Origin: Fimenecus sp052273625
Lineage (GTDB): Bacteria; Bacillota; Clostridia; Oscillospirales; Acutalibacteraceae
Direction of reading: 5' to 3'
DNA: 64,000 nt
Assembly (NCBI GenBank): GCA_052273625.1
Contig: DAVZHW010000002.1
Span: forward strand, 107,761 to 171,760
Shown: piece after piece, positions 24,816 to 31,815 of the stretch
Layout of the letters: every line of letters begins with the position of its first letter
How positions within the stretch are numbered: position 1 is the stretch's first letter
The notes under the pieces: generated by a model
Told to the model about the DNA's origin: nothing
Seen by the model: only the letters and a program-made list of their open reading frames with translations
Database searches by the model: none
Made by a program: the position numbers and the translations under genes

Positions 24816-25880
24816 ATGGAAATAAAATTCACTAAAGCACAACCGCTTAAAGAAAAGCCCGATCCGTCAACGCTCGGTTTCGGTAAAATTTTTACCGACC
24901 ATATGTTTATGATGGAATGGAACAACGAAACCGGTTGGCAGAACGCAAGAATTGTGCCTTTCGGCAACCTTTCGATACATCCTGCATCCACCTGTCTTCA
25001 CTACGGTTCTGAAATTTTTGAGGGACTCAAAGCATACAGAAGGGCAGACGGCAAGGTTCAGCTCTTTAGACCTATTGAAAACATAAGAAGAATGAACAAT
25101 TCTGCCGATCGTCTTTGCCTTCCCAAAATTCCCGAGGATATGGCTTTGGAAATATATACAAAGTTCGTCGAAACAGAGCAGGATTGGACTCCGTCGGCAG
25201 AGGGTACATCACTTTATCTCCGTCCGTTTATGTTCGGAAATGACGAATCACTCGGCGTACACGCAGTTCATAACGCAACATTTATGATTATCGCTTCTCC
25301 TGTCGGCTCATATTATGCAGAGGGTATCAATCCCGTTAAAATTATGATTGAGTCCGAAGATGTCCGTGCGGTTGTAGGCGGTACGGGTGAGGCTAAATGC
25401 GGCGGTAACTACGCAGCATCAAACAGAGCAGGAGAGAGAGCAGAGGAAAAAGGTTATTCACAGGTGCTTTGGCTTGACGGTGTTGAGAGAAAGTATATTG
25501 AAGAAGTCGGCGCTATGAATGTAATGTTCAAGATTAACGGCGAGATTGTCGTTCCGATGCTTACAGGCTCAATTCTTCCCGGTATTACAAGAAAATCTTG
25601 CCTTGAAGTCCTCAGAAGCGAGGGCTACAAGGTTGTTGAGAGAAGAATATCCGTTGACGAGCTTGCAGAGGCAATGAAAAACGGAACTCTTGAAGAGGCT
25701 TGGGGAACAGGCACGGCTGCCGTTGTATCTCCAATCGGTGAACTCTGCTATAAAGATATAAAATATACCGTAAATGACGGCAAAATCGGCGAGGTTACGC
25801 AGCACCTTTACGACACTCTTACGGGTATTCAGTGGGGCAAGACCGAAGATAAATTCGGTTGGACTTATCCGATTGATTGA
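24816..25880 (+). CDS. ilvE: Branched-chain amino acid aminotransferase
   Basis: A 354-residue class IV PLP aminotransferase with the BCAT motifs HYGSEIFEGLKAYR, RPFMFG, the PLP lysine in AKCGGNYAAS, LWLDGVE and GTGTAAVVSPIG. It makes or degrades Leu, Ile and Val using glutamate/2-oxoglutarate. Length and motifs place it in the BCAT type II (eukaryote-like, ~350 residue) group. AAGGAGG precedes the ATG. No T-box leader is seen in the 56 bases upstream. Confidence 0.95.
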   Translation: MEIKFTKAQPLKEKPDPSTLGFGKIFTDHMFMMEWNNETGWQNARIVPFGNLSIHPASTCLHYGSEIFEGLKAYRRADGKVQLFRPIENIRRMNNSADRLCLPKIPEDMALEIYTKFVETEQDWTPSAEGTSLYLRPFMFGNDESLGVHAVHNATFMIIASPVGSYYAEGINPVKIMIESEDVRAVVGGTGEAKCGGNYAASNRAGERAEEKGYSQVLWLDGVERKYIEEVGAMNVMFKINGEIVVPMLTGSILPGITRKSCLEVLRSEGYKVVERRISVDELAEAMKNGTLEEAWGTGTAAVVSPIGELCYKDIKYTVNDGKIGEVTQHLYDTLTGIQWGKTEDKFGWTYPID

Positions 25881-25898
25881 TAATTTTACACAACATTC

Positions 25899-25929
25899 AC
25901 CTCCGAGGCTTTATGTTTCGGAGGTTTTG
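25899..25929 (+). terminator. Terminator of ilvE
   Basis: ACCTCCGAG / TTCGGAGGT followed by TTTTGC. Confidence 0.7.
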
Positions 25930-25972
25930 CATTTTTAGAATATTATTTCATAAATATTAAAGTAGGATTAAC

Positions 25973-26001
25973 TTGAAATACACACCTTTAGGCTATATAA
26001 T
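25973..26001 (+). promoter_or_regulatory. cwlD-radA promoter candidate
   Basis: TTGAAA, 17 bases, TATAAT matches SigA consensus well. The predicted start (about 26008) would fall on the ribosome binding site, leaving almost no leader, which is unusual. Confidence 0.5.
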
Positions 26002-26016
26002 ATAGGAGATGATATT

Positions 26017-26733
26017 TTGAAAATTATCGGAAAATTTTTTTCTTTCTTTACTCTTGTAATTATAATTTCCGTACTGATATTTCTTGCTTTTAATATAGAG
26101 CTTGCCAAAAATGTGCAAGGTTCTGCCGATTACCGTTTTAATCCGACTTTTATTATTGATGCGGGTCACGGCGGAATTGACGGCGGAGCATTAGGTATTG
26201 ACGGTACATACGAAAAGGATATAAATCTTGAAATATCGCTGTTTCTTAATGAAATATTGAAATCTTACGGCTTCAATACCGTTATGATAAGAGAAAGCGA
26301 TTGCTCGGTTCATTCACAACACGCAAAAACGGTTAGAGAAATAAAAGTATCTGATATTCACAACCGTATGAGCGTAATGGAAAATACCGATAATTGCATT
26401 TTTATCAGTATTCATCAAAACTCATATAACAGTTCAAAATATTGGGGTACACAGGTTTTTTATTCTCCCAACACACCCGAAAGTAAGGTTTTGGCAAGTG
26501 AAATCCAACAAAGCGTGGTTTCTCTGCTTCAAAAAGATAACACAAGACAAATTAAAGAATGTGGAAAAAGCGTTTATCTGATTTATAATGCAAAAAAGCC
26601 TGCTGTTTTGGTCGAGTGCGGATTTATAACAAATTATAATGATTTAGAATTGCTGAAAAATGAAGAATATCAGCGTAAAATGGCGTTTTCCATTGCAGAT
26701 GGTATTCTTAACTATGTAAACAAAGGAAGTTGA
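26017..26733 (+). CDS. cwlD: N-acetylmuramoyl-L-alanine amidase, CwlD-like
   Basis: The 238-residue protein has an N-terminal membrane anchor (about residues 5-28) and an Amidase_3 domain: DAGHGG (first zinc His), a glutamate in YEKDINLE, SIHQNS (second zinc His) and the catalytic VECGF. CwlD is needed to form muramic-delta-lactam in spore cortex, which fits the sporulation genes here, but other Amidase_3 roles are possible. The start is a TTG with GGAG eight bases upstream. It is closely followed by radA. Confidence 0.88.
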   Translation: MKIIGKFFSFFTLVIIISVLIFLAFNIELAKNVQGSADYRFNPTFIIDAGHGGIDGGALGIDGTYEKDINLEISLFLNEILKSYGFNTVMIRESDCSVHSQHAKTVREIKVSDIHNRMSVMENTDNCIFISIHQNSYNSSKYWGTQVFYSPNTPESKVLASEIQQSVVSLLQKDNTRQIKECGKSVYLIYNAKKPAVLVECGFITNYNDLELLKNEEYQRKMAFSIADGILNYVNKGS

Positions 26734-26735
26734 TT

Positions 26736-28112
26736 ATGGCGGGAAAGGTTAAGTCTGTCTATGTCTGCTCTGCTTGCGGACACGAATATTCAAAATGGTT
26801 TGGTCAATGCCCGAACTGTAAGGAGTGGAGTACGCTTGAAGAAGAGGTTAGGACTACCGCTTCAACGCAGAAATCCTCGTCGGCTTTTTTGTCGGGTAAC
26901 AGAAGTAAGGTATATACATTAAACGATATAACTGCGGATACGGAACATAGATTCGACACAGGCTTAAACGAGCTTAACCGTGTACTCGGCGGTGGTCTTG
27001 TAAAAGGCTCAATAGTGCTTTTAAGCGGTGATCCCGGTATCGGTAAATCAACCCTGTTGCTACAAATCTGTGAGCATCTCGGCAAAGCACTTAAAATTCT
27101 ATATGTATCGGGCGAGGAATCGGCTCATCAGATTAAACTTCGTGCTACAAGGCTTAATGTTAAATCGGAAAATCTTTCAATTCTCTGTGAAACCGACGTA
27201 CAGTATATTTGTGAGGTAATCGCTTCCGAAAAGCCCGATATTGTAATGATAGACTCAATCCAAACTATGAATATTGCGGAATTAAACTCTTCGTCGGGTA
27301 GCATAACGCAAGTGCGTGAAACTACAAATATGCTTATGAGAACGGCAAAAACGCTTAATATTCCTATGATAATCGTCGGTCATGTAAACAAAGACGGAAA
27401 TATTGCAGGTCCGAAGGTGCTTGAACATATTGTTGACGCCGTTTTGTATATTGAGGGCGACAGAAATTTCTCTTACAGAATTTTGAGAGCCGTAAAAAAT
27501 CGTTTCGGCTCTACAAATGAAATCGGTATGTTTGAAATGCAGGATATAGGTCTTACGGAGGTTAGCAACCCGTCTATGATGCTCATTTCGGGCAAGCCGA
27601 AGAATACCTCGGGAAGTTGTATCGCCTGCGTTATGGAGGGCACAAGGCCGATTATGGCGGAGGTTCAAAGCCTTGTTACACCCACAGGCTTCGGCACTCC
27701 GAGAAGAATGGCGACGGGTATAGATTATAACCGTATGGCTATGTTAATTGCGGTACTCGAAAAGAGGGCAGGGTACTTTATCGGAAATATGGACTGCTAT
27801 ATAAATATAATCGGCGGTCTTAAAATTGACGAGCCTGCCGCTGATTTGTCAGTTGCACTTGCAATAGTTTCAAGCCTTAAAGATTACGCTGTGCCCGAGG
27901 ATTTGCTTGCTTTCGGCGAAATTGGACTCGGAGGAGAAATAAGAGCCGTAAACTCCTGTGAACAGCGAATCAGAGAGGCTGCAAAGTTAGGCTTTAGGAA
28001 ATGCGTCATACCGAAATACAATCTTCAAAAAATCCGCAACAAGCTTACGGATAATATCGAGGTTGTCGGTGTAAGCAATATAAGACAGGCTTTTCAAGCT
28101 ATAATGGATTGA
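26736..28112 (+). CDS. radA: DNA repair protein RadA
   Basis: The 459-residue RecA-like protein promotes branch migration in recombination. It has a C4 zinc finger (CSACGHEYSKWFGQCPNC), Walker A GDPGIGKST, the RadA-specific KNRFG motif (VKNRFGSTNE) and a C-terminal Lon protease-like domain without proteolytic activity. ATG 26736 starts two bases after the cwlD stop, with GGAAG upstream inside cwlD. Confidence 0.97.
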   Translation: MAGKVKSVYVCSACGHEYSKWFGQCPNCKEWSTLEEEVRTTASTQKSSSAFLSGNRSKVYTLNDITADTEHRFDTGLNELNRVLGGGLVKGSIVLLSGDPGIGKSTLLLQICEHLGKALKILYVSGEESAHQIKLRATRLNVKSENLSILCETDVQYICEVIASEKPDIVMIDSIQTMNIAELNSSSGSITQVRETTNMLMRTAKTLNIPMIIVGHVNKDGNIAGPKVLEHIVDAVLYIEGDRNFSYRILRAVKNRFGSTNEIGMFEMQDIGLTEVSNPSMMLISGKPKNTSGSCIACVMEGTRPIMAEVQSLVTPTGFGTPRRMATGIDYNRMAMLIAVLEKRAGYFIGNMDCYINIIGGLKIDEPAADLSVALAIVSSLKDYAVPEDLLAFGEIGLGGEIRAVNSCEQRIREAAKLGFRKCVIPKYNLQKIRNKLTDNIEVVGVSNIRQAFQAIMD

Positions 28113-28116
28113 TGCT

Positions 28117-28860
28117 ATGAAGTTTATAAATACACCGTATTTGCCACAAAATAGCGTATGTATCGGCGTGGCAGGTGCAGGAGTAAAAAAATACACAAAC
28201 GAACTTGAAAAGCTCGGAGTTAGCGTGCTTATAACGGACAGTGAACCAAATTTACCGTCACCTGTTATAAATCATGCAGATTTATGCGTGAATTATATGG
28301 GTAACGGTAATGTAATCTTGTCCAAAACGCAAACAAAGCTAAAAGCGGCACTTGAAAAGCTCGGCTGTAAATGTTATATTATCGGCGAAGATTTGAAAAA
28401 TGCTTATCCTGACGATTGTCTGTTGAACTGCATTGCAAATTCAACAGATTTAATATGTAATTATGATATTACATCCGCTAAAATCAAGGAATTGGCGAAT
28501 AACAGGAATATAATCAATGTCAATCAAGGATACACAAAATGCTCTGTTTGTGCTGTTTCCGAAAACGCTTTTATAACAGATGATAAATCTATATATCAAG
28601 CGTTAAAAAATGCCAATTATGATGTTTTAGAGGTCAAAAAGGGGAGCGTGGCTCTCGACGGATATGACTACGGTTTTATCGGCGGTGCTTGTTGCAAAAC
28701 ATCAAAAGATGTACTTGCTTTTTTCGGAAATGCAAAAGCACATAAAAACTATGACGATATAAAAGCATTTTGCAAAAACTATAAAGTAGATTTATTAAGT
28801 CTTAACAATGAAAGGCTTTATGATATAGGAAGTTTTATTCCGATTTTTGAAAACGATTAA
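28117..28860 (+). CDS. Uncharacterised conserved protein, possible DUF6873 (GME-fold) family
   Basis: The 247-residue soluble protein is cotranscribed with radA (four bases apart). It is rich in Cys, with CCKTS near the C-terminus, GYTKCSVCAVSENAFITDD in the middle, and IGGACCKT. The alternating strands and the 'NQGYTKCSVC' block recall the DUF6873 GME-fold (arginine deiminase-like) family of clostridia; I am recalling this name, not testing it. No catalytic role is known to me. Confidence 0.7.
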   Translation: MKFINTPYLPQNSVCIGVAGAGVKKYTNELEKLGVSVLITDSEPNLPSPVINHADLCVNYMGNGNVILSKTQTKLKAALEKLGCKCYIIGEDLKNAYPDDCLLNCIANSTDLICNYDITSAKIKELANNRNIINVNQGYTKCSVCAVSENAFITDDKSIYQALKNANYDVLEVKKGSVALDGYDYGFIGGACCKTSKDVLAFFGNAKAHKNYDDIKAFCKNYKVDLLSLNNERLYDIGSFIPIFEND

Positions 28861-28882
28861 AGATAAGAAAGGCGATGTTGAA

Positions 28883-29167
28883 ATGAAAAAAGGTAAGTGG
28901 GCAAATTTATTCGGTTCTGCGCTTGCAGGAACAACTGTTGCGGGAGTTATGATTTCCGCTAATAAACTCGCAAAAAGATACGGCGAAAAGCCTGTTGATA
29001 CAAAACTTGTCAATATTGATGTCGCAAAAACAATCGAATATGCAATAAATAAATTTTTAAATACGGACGATGATAAACTATTAAAGCTCGCAAGCTTCAT
29101 TCCGAGTAAAAATACGGTTGATAATACGGAAACGGTTGAAGAAAACGTAAACCAAATGATAAAGTAA
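28883..29167 (+). CDS. Small conserved hypothetical protein
   Basis: Ninety-four residues starting MKKGKWANLFGSALAGTTVA, with a hydrophobic Ala/Gly-rich N-terminal helix that could be a short membrane anchor, then a polar tail rich in Asn, Thr and Val. I chose ATG 28883 (AAAGG upstream) because the longer frame overlaps the previous gene. It lies at the end of the cwlD-radA operon before a terminator. I do not recognise the family. Confidence 0.55.
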   Translation: MKKGKWANLFGSALAGTTVAGVMISANKLAKRYGEKPVDTKLVNIDVAKTIEYAINKFLNTDDDKLLKLASFIPSKNTVDNTETVEENVNQMIK

Positions 29168-29192
29168 AAGCCTTATGTAAAACATAAGGCTT
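29168..29192. terminator. Bidirectional terminator
   Basis: AAGCCTTATGT / ACATAAGGCTT with a 3-base loop between the convergent 94-residue gene and the DUF2726 gene. Confidence 0.75.
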
Positions 29193-29197
29193 AAATT

Positions 29198-29776
29198 TTA
29201 TTCGGGTTTAATATCTTTCGAAATATCTAAAACTGTGCGTATCTTATCCTCAATATTTCCGCCACCTTGAACTCTTAAAAGCTTGTAGCCGGTTTTTTCG
29301 TACAATTTTTCAATAAATTCATCACGCTTCGCAACTTTGTCGCTCTTATGTGTTGAATCATCAAGCTCAATCAAAAGCTCCGGATATAAATTTTCGGGCT
29401 TGCATAAAACGAAATCGATATGTTTTTTGTTTATTCGGTTAAATGCGGTTTGCCATTGGCTCTTATCTAATCCTTTTTCAATATCAACCAAATCGGCAAC
29501 TCTGACCTTGCAGAGGATAGAGTAGTTAAGCTTATCCGCAACAGGTTTTAATTGTTTATAAAAATACCATTCGTTTTTTGTCATTAGATTTTTTCTTACA
29601 TATGGCAAAAACATATTTTCAGATTTTATTTCTTGTAAATCTTCATTATTATCGATATTATCATTGTCAGTGGTAGTGGGGATGTTCACTTGAACGTTTG
29701 TATTGGTATTCTTTTTGCTGATAATTAAATAAACAATCAATCCGATAATTGCAAGAATTAAAATACTGTAAATCAT
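29198..29776 (-). CDS. Membrane-anchored DUF2726 protein
   Basis: The 192-residue protein has one N-terminal membrane helix (residues 2-20), a linker rich in Asn, Asp and Thr, and a DUF2726 domain (about 55-185) with NEWYFYKQL, IDFVLCKPENLYPELLIELDD and THKSDKVAKRDEFIEKL. DUF2726 has a restriction-endonuclease-like fold with a D...ELDD...K pattern and is often tied to nucleic-acid handling; the function here is unknown. It borders the left end of the prophage and probably belongs to the host. Confidence 0.8.
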   Translation of the reverse strand: MIYSILILAIIGLIVYLIISKKNTNTNVQVNIPTTTDNDNIDNNEDLQEIKSENMFLPYVRKNLMTKNEWYFYKQLKPVADKLNYSILCKVRVADLVDIEKGLDKSQWQTAFNRINKKHIDFVLCKPENLYPELLIELDDSTHKSDKVAKRDEFIEKLYEKTGYKLLRVQGGGNIEDKIRTVLDISKDIKPE

Positions 29777-29862
29777 TTTACAACTCCTAAACCGTTTTTA
29801 TTCATTATAACATATATAACTTTATTGTCAAAATTATTCTTTCAAGAACAGGGAATAAACAC

Positions 29863-29901
29863 TTGACAAGTCAGAAAATTTGATTTACAATTATACATAA
29901 T
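29863..29901. repeat. Left attachment-site candidate (attL), dif-like half
   Basis: This 39-bp stretch matches 35663-35701 at 32 positions, exactly 5,800 bp away, ending in the identical AATTATACATAAT. Read on the minus strand that end gives TTATGTATAAT, 9 of 11 matches to the XerD half of the Bacillus dif site as I recall it (TTATGTAAACT). It also contains a good SigA promoter (TTGACA, 17, TACAAT), which accounts for part of the likeness. Confidence 0.5.
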
Positions 29902-29938
29902 ATATGTAATAAAGCATAGTTTTATAGTGATATTATAC

Positions 29939-29978
29939 AAAAAAGTGGGCTACATTTTATGTAGCCCACTTTTCTTTT
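29939..29978. terminator. Strong bidirectional terminator
   Basis: AAAAGTGGGCTAC / GTAGCCCACTTTT, 7-base loop, with T-runs on both strands. It closes the small leftward gene at 30009-30203 and would also stop any transcript from the promoter at 29863-29891, leaving an RNA of about 80 bases. Confidence 0.85.
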
Positions 29979-30008
29979 ATTTATTATTTAGTTAATTTTT
30001 ATTGTATT

Positions 30009-30203
30009 CTAAAAAGTAAAATTTGTAAAAACTTCTTTATCGCCTTTGAAATATTTAAATTTATTGATATCATTAAATGCATGGCAAATATAATATTTAT
30101 CGTTAAAAACGTAATAGCCTTTAATATAAACTTGATTTTCTTTTGGATATGCTATGTTTTTTAATGTGAAAAAATCGCCTTTTTTAAGTTCTTTAAGTTT
30201 CAT
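30009..30203 (-). CDS. Small conserved protein of unknown function
   Basis: Sixty-four residues, MKLKELKKGDFFTLKNIAYP onward, basic and beta-rich, ending FKGDKEVFTNFTF. Similar short proteins (LKKGDFFTLK...) are common in clostridial genomes and mobile elements. GGTG lies eight bases before the ATG, and a strong terminator follows, so the gene is believable. It may be prophage cargo or a host gene; the function is unknown. Confidence 0.7.
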   Translation of the reverse strand: MKLKELKKGDFFTLKNIAYPKENQVYIKGYYVFNDKYYICHAFNDINKFKYFKGDKEVFTNFTF

Positions 30204-30236
30204 AATAAATTCACCTTTACAAATTAAATAATGTGT

Positions 30237-30279
30237 GTTACAATGAATATGCAGTGAATAGGTACATATTCATTGTAAC
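30237..30279. repeat. Perfect 15-bp inverted repeat
   Basis: GTTACAATGAATATG and CATATTCATTGTAAC flank a 13-base loop, with no T-run. It lies 34 bases upstream of the small leftward gene, at the left end of the prophage non-coding region. It may be an operator or an ssDNA hairpin. Confidence 0.7.
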
Positions 30280-30283
30280 TTCT

Positions 30284-30357
30284 GTTTGAATTACTTAAAC
30301 GATATCGTTATAGTAATTTTTTTAATTGTGCTTAGTAGCAGGCTAAGCACTTTTTTT
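30284..30357 (+). ncRNA. Possible very short transcription unit
   Basis: TTGAAT, 17 bases, TATAGT (30284-30312) is followed almost at once by a terminator, GTGCTTAG / CTAAGCAC plus seven Ts (30328-30357). Either this is a short RNA or the terminator insulates the origin region from upstream reading. Confidence 0.3.
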
Positions 30358-30480
30358 ATTACCATTTTTCCACCCCCTTTTGAAGTGGAATATCTATGTA
30401 AACACCGCCTAATCGGTGTAGTTTTCAGCTTTTCGGAAATGTGCCTTTAGATTTTGAGCTGTGAGCCGTTAAGATTTGGA

Positions 30481-30745
30481 ATTTTTTTACTTCCTTTTTT
30501 TACTGATTGTTGTTCTGTGCCTTTGAGTTTCTCGCCGTTTCGCCTGATTTGGTTCTTTACAATAATTGTTTATAAATGTCAAGGCTTAGAAAAAATTATG
30601 CCCCGCAAAAGCGGGGCATTAGTTTTTCTTATTCATTTTAGCCTTTATGTTTATAAATAATTATTGTACATCATATTTGCGAAACGGCGATGAAGAAACT
30701 CAAAGGTGCAGATCTTACAAGCAGTTGAAAAGGAAGTAAAAAAAA
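30481..30745. repeat. ~265-nt imperfect palindrome, candidate single-strand origin or packaging signal
   Basis: The left half (ATTTTTTTACTTCCTTTT, CCTTTGAGTTTCT, CGCCGTTTCGC, ACAATAATTGTTTATAAA) recurs inverted in the right half (TTTATAAATAATTATTGT, GCGAAACGGCG, AGAAACTCAAAGG, AAAAGGAAGTAAAAAAAAT). The centre is a perfect GC hairpin, ATGCCCCGC-AAAA-GCGGGGCAT. Its length, its place upstream of the double-strand origin and the lack of believable genes suit a palT/ssoU-like lagging-strand origin or a filamentous-phage packaging hairpin. Confidence 0.7.
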
Positions 30746-30830
30746 TGACCCACGAAGCCCGCAGGGCGACCGCCGAAGGCTTGCATCGGCGTGAGCTGAT
30801 GCATAAAAAAAGACCGCAAAGCGGTCTGAA

Positions 30831-30865
30831 AGCAGTATGGGGGTACTACGACCCCCCATACTGCT
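30831..30865 (+). other. Double-strand origin hairpin with pMV158-type nick site
   Basis: A 13-bp perfect stem AGCAGTATGGGGG / CCCCCATACTGCT exposes the loop TACTACGAC (30844-30852). TACTACG|AC is the nick sequence of pMV158-family rolling-circle plasmids, cut by RepB-type relaxases in a hairpin loop. A matching Rep is encoded at 34821-35438. A second hairpin (AGACCGC-AAA-GCGGTCT) lies just upstream at 30811-30827. Confidence 0.85.
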
Positions 30866-30915
30866 CAGTGCTCACGGTTCAAAATTGTAATATTAGTTTA
30901 ATTTTCTGTTAAAAA

Positions 30916-31140
30916 TCAAACTATCGGTTTTATTTTTTTGTCATTTGATAACCCGAGTATATAGTCTGCGCTTACATTGTAAAATTTACATAGTATTATT
31001 AAGTCGTCAATTTGTAATTTTGTTCTTCTTTTTTCATATTTGCTGTATGCGCTTTGTTTTATTCCTAACAATTTTGCTACTTCTTCTTGTTTAATATCTC
31101 TGTCCTCTCTGATGTTTGTTAATCTGTCGATGTAATCCAT
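30916..31140 (-). CDS. Prophage XRE-family repressor
   Basis: Seventy-four residues, essentially one Cro/C1 helix-turn-helix: REDRDIKQEEVAKLLGIKQS, AYSKYEKRRTKLQIDDLIIL, then FYNVSADYILGLS. It is transcribed away from the structural operon, and the shared 190-bp region holds three matching AGTCT-N5-AGACT sites, one inside the rightward promoter. It should control the lysogenic or chronic state of the element. Confidence 0.9.
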   Translation of the reverse strand: MDYIDRLTNIREDRDIKQEEVAKLLGIKQSAYSKYEKRRTKLQIDDLIILCKFYNVSADYILGLSNDKKIKPIV

Positions 31141-31166
31141 ATAATCACCTCTCTATGATTATACAA

Positions 31167-31181
31167 AGTCTAAAATAGACT
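31167..31181. promoter_or_regulatory. Repressor operator O1
   Basis: AGTCT-AAAAT-AGACT, perfect 5-bp arms, just upstream of the -35 box of the rightward promoter and next to the likely leftward -10 (TATAAT at 31158-31163 on the minus strand). Confidence 0.7.
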
Positions 31182-31182
31182 A

Positions 31183-31211
31183 TTGACAAAAAGTCTTATG
31201 TGGACTATAAT
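31183..31211 (+). promoter_or_regulatory. Main rightward prophage promoter
   Basis: TTGACA, 17 bases, TATAAT: a perfect consensus promoter. Operator O2 fills the spacer. Confidence 0.85.
31192..31206. promoter_or_regulatory. Repressor operator O2
   Basis: AGTCT-TATGT-GGACT, one mismatch from the dyad, between the -35 and -10 boxes, centred 25 bp from O1. Confidence 0.65.
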
Positions 31212-31219
31212 TTATACAT

Positions 31220-31234
31220 AGTCTATTTCAGACT
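31220..31234. promoter_or_regulatory. Repressor operator O3
   Basis: AGTCT-ATTTC-AGACT, perfect arms, at the predicted transcription start, centred 28 bp from O2. Confidence 0.7.
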
Positions 31235-31331
31235 ATCAAATCACCCCATAGATAGACTTAATAGTGCTCTGTTGGTCGCTACTTCGGAGCCGTCTATCTG
31301 CTGAGGTAGAAAAAAAGAAAGGGTGATACAA

Positions 31332-31547
31332 ATGATAGATAACAATTTTGTTTATCTTGTGTTTTTTGTTTCATTTTTCAGTTTCCTTTGGGGAATTTTA
31401 GCAGAAAGAATTGTAATTGCATTATCTCGTAAGCTTGCACAAAAGAAATTCAAAAAAATGTTTGGCGATAATGTAAAGCCGTTAGATAGCAATTTCAATC
31501 AATTTATTATTTCAGATGAGAAAGGTAATGATGAAGATGATAGTTAA
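31332..31547 (+). CDS. Small membrane protein, first gene of the prophage operon
   Basis: Seventy-one residues with one membrane helix near the N-terminus (YLVFFVSFFSFLWGILAERI) followed by a basic stretch (RKLAQKKFKKMF) and an acidic tail ending EDDS. ATG 31332 follows AAAGGG by eight bases and is preferred over the GTG at 31323. Its end overlaps the next gene by 17 bases. The family is not recognised; the topology is common for inovirus minor proteins. Confidence 0.65.
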   Translation: MIDNNFVYLVFFVSFFSFLWGILAERIVIALSRKLAQKKFKKMFGDNVKPLDSNFNQFIISDEKGNDEDDS

Positions 31548-31794
31548 TGTAGTAGGTTACAAAGTATGTGATTTCAAAGACAGAGAGGGAAAGGCTGTTA
31601 AAGGTGTATCGCTCAAGTGTCTTACAGAGCCCACAGATACCGATTTCGTCGGTATGGATATTATGAAAGTTTGGCTTTCAGAAAATCTTGTTAACAATAT
31701 TGGTTTTGTTCCCGAGGTTGGAAAACAGATTGATTTACATTATGATTTTGACGGTCATAAAGCCTTTTTGAGTAGCTACTCAAAAGTTGAATAA
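31531..31794 (+). CDS. Putative ssDNA-binding protein (gpV-like)
   Basis: An 87-residue beta-rich protein, MKMIVNVVGYKVCDFKDREG, with KGVSLKCL, DFVGMDIMKVWLS and VGKQIDLHYDFDGHKAFL. Size, strand pattern and place (early in the operon, before the adsorption protein) match the gpV-type single-strand-binding proteins of inoviruses that coat new phage DNA. Several ATGs are possible; 31531 is about five bases from AGAAAGG. The function is inferred from position and fold pattern. Confidence 0.6.
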   Translation: MKMIVNVVGYKVCDFKDREGKAVKGVSLKCLTEPTDTDFVGMDIMKVWLSENLVNNIGFVPEVGKQIDLHYDFDGHKAFLSSYSKVE

Positions 31795-31815
31795 TTTACG
31801 TAAGAGGTGCTTAGT

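Noticed and set aside
30454..30912. Three short frames (60-68 codons) in the prophage left region
   Set aside because: They are read through the large palindrome and the origin hairpin and have no convincing start signals or protein-like composition.
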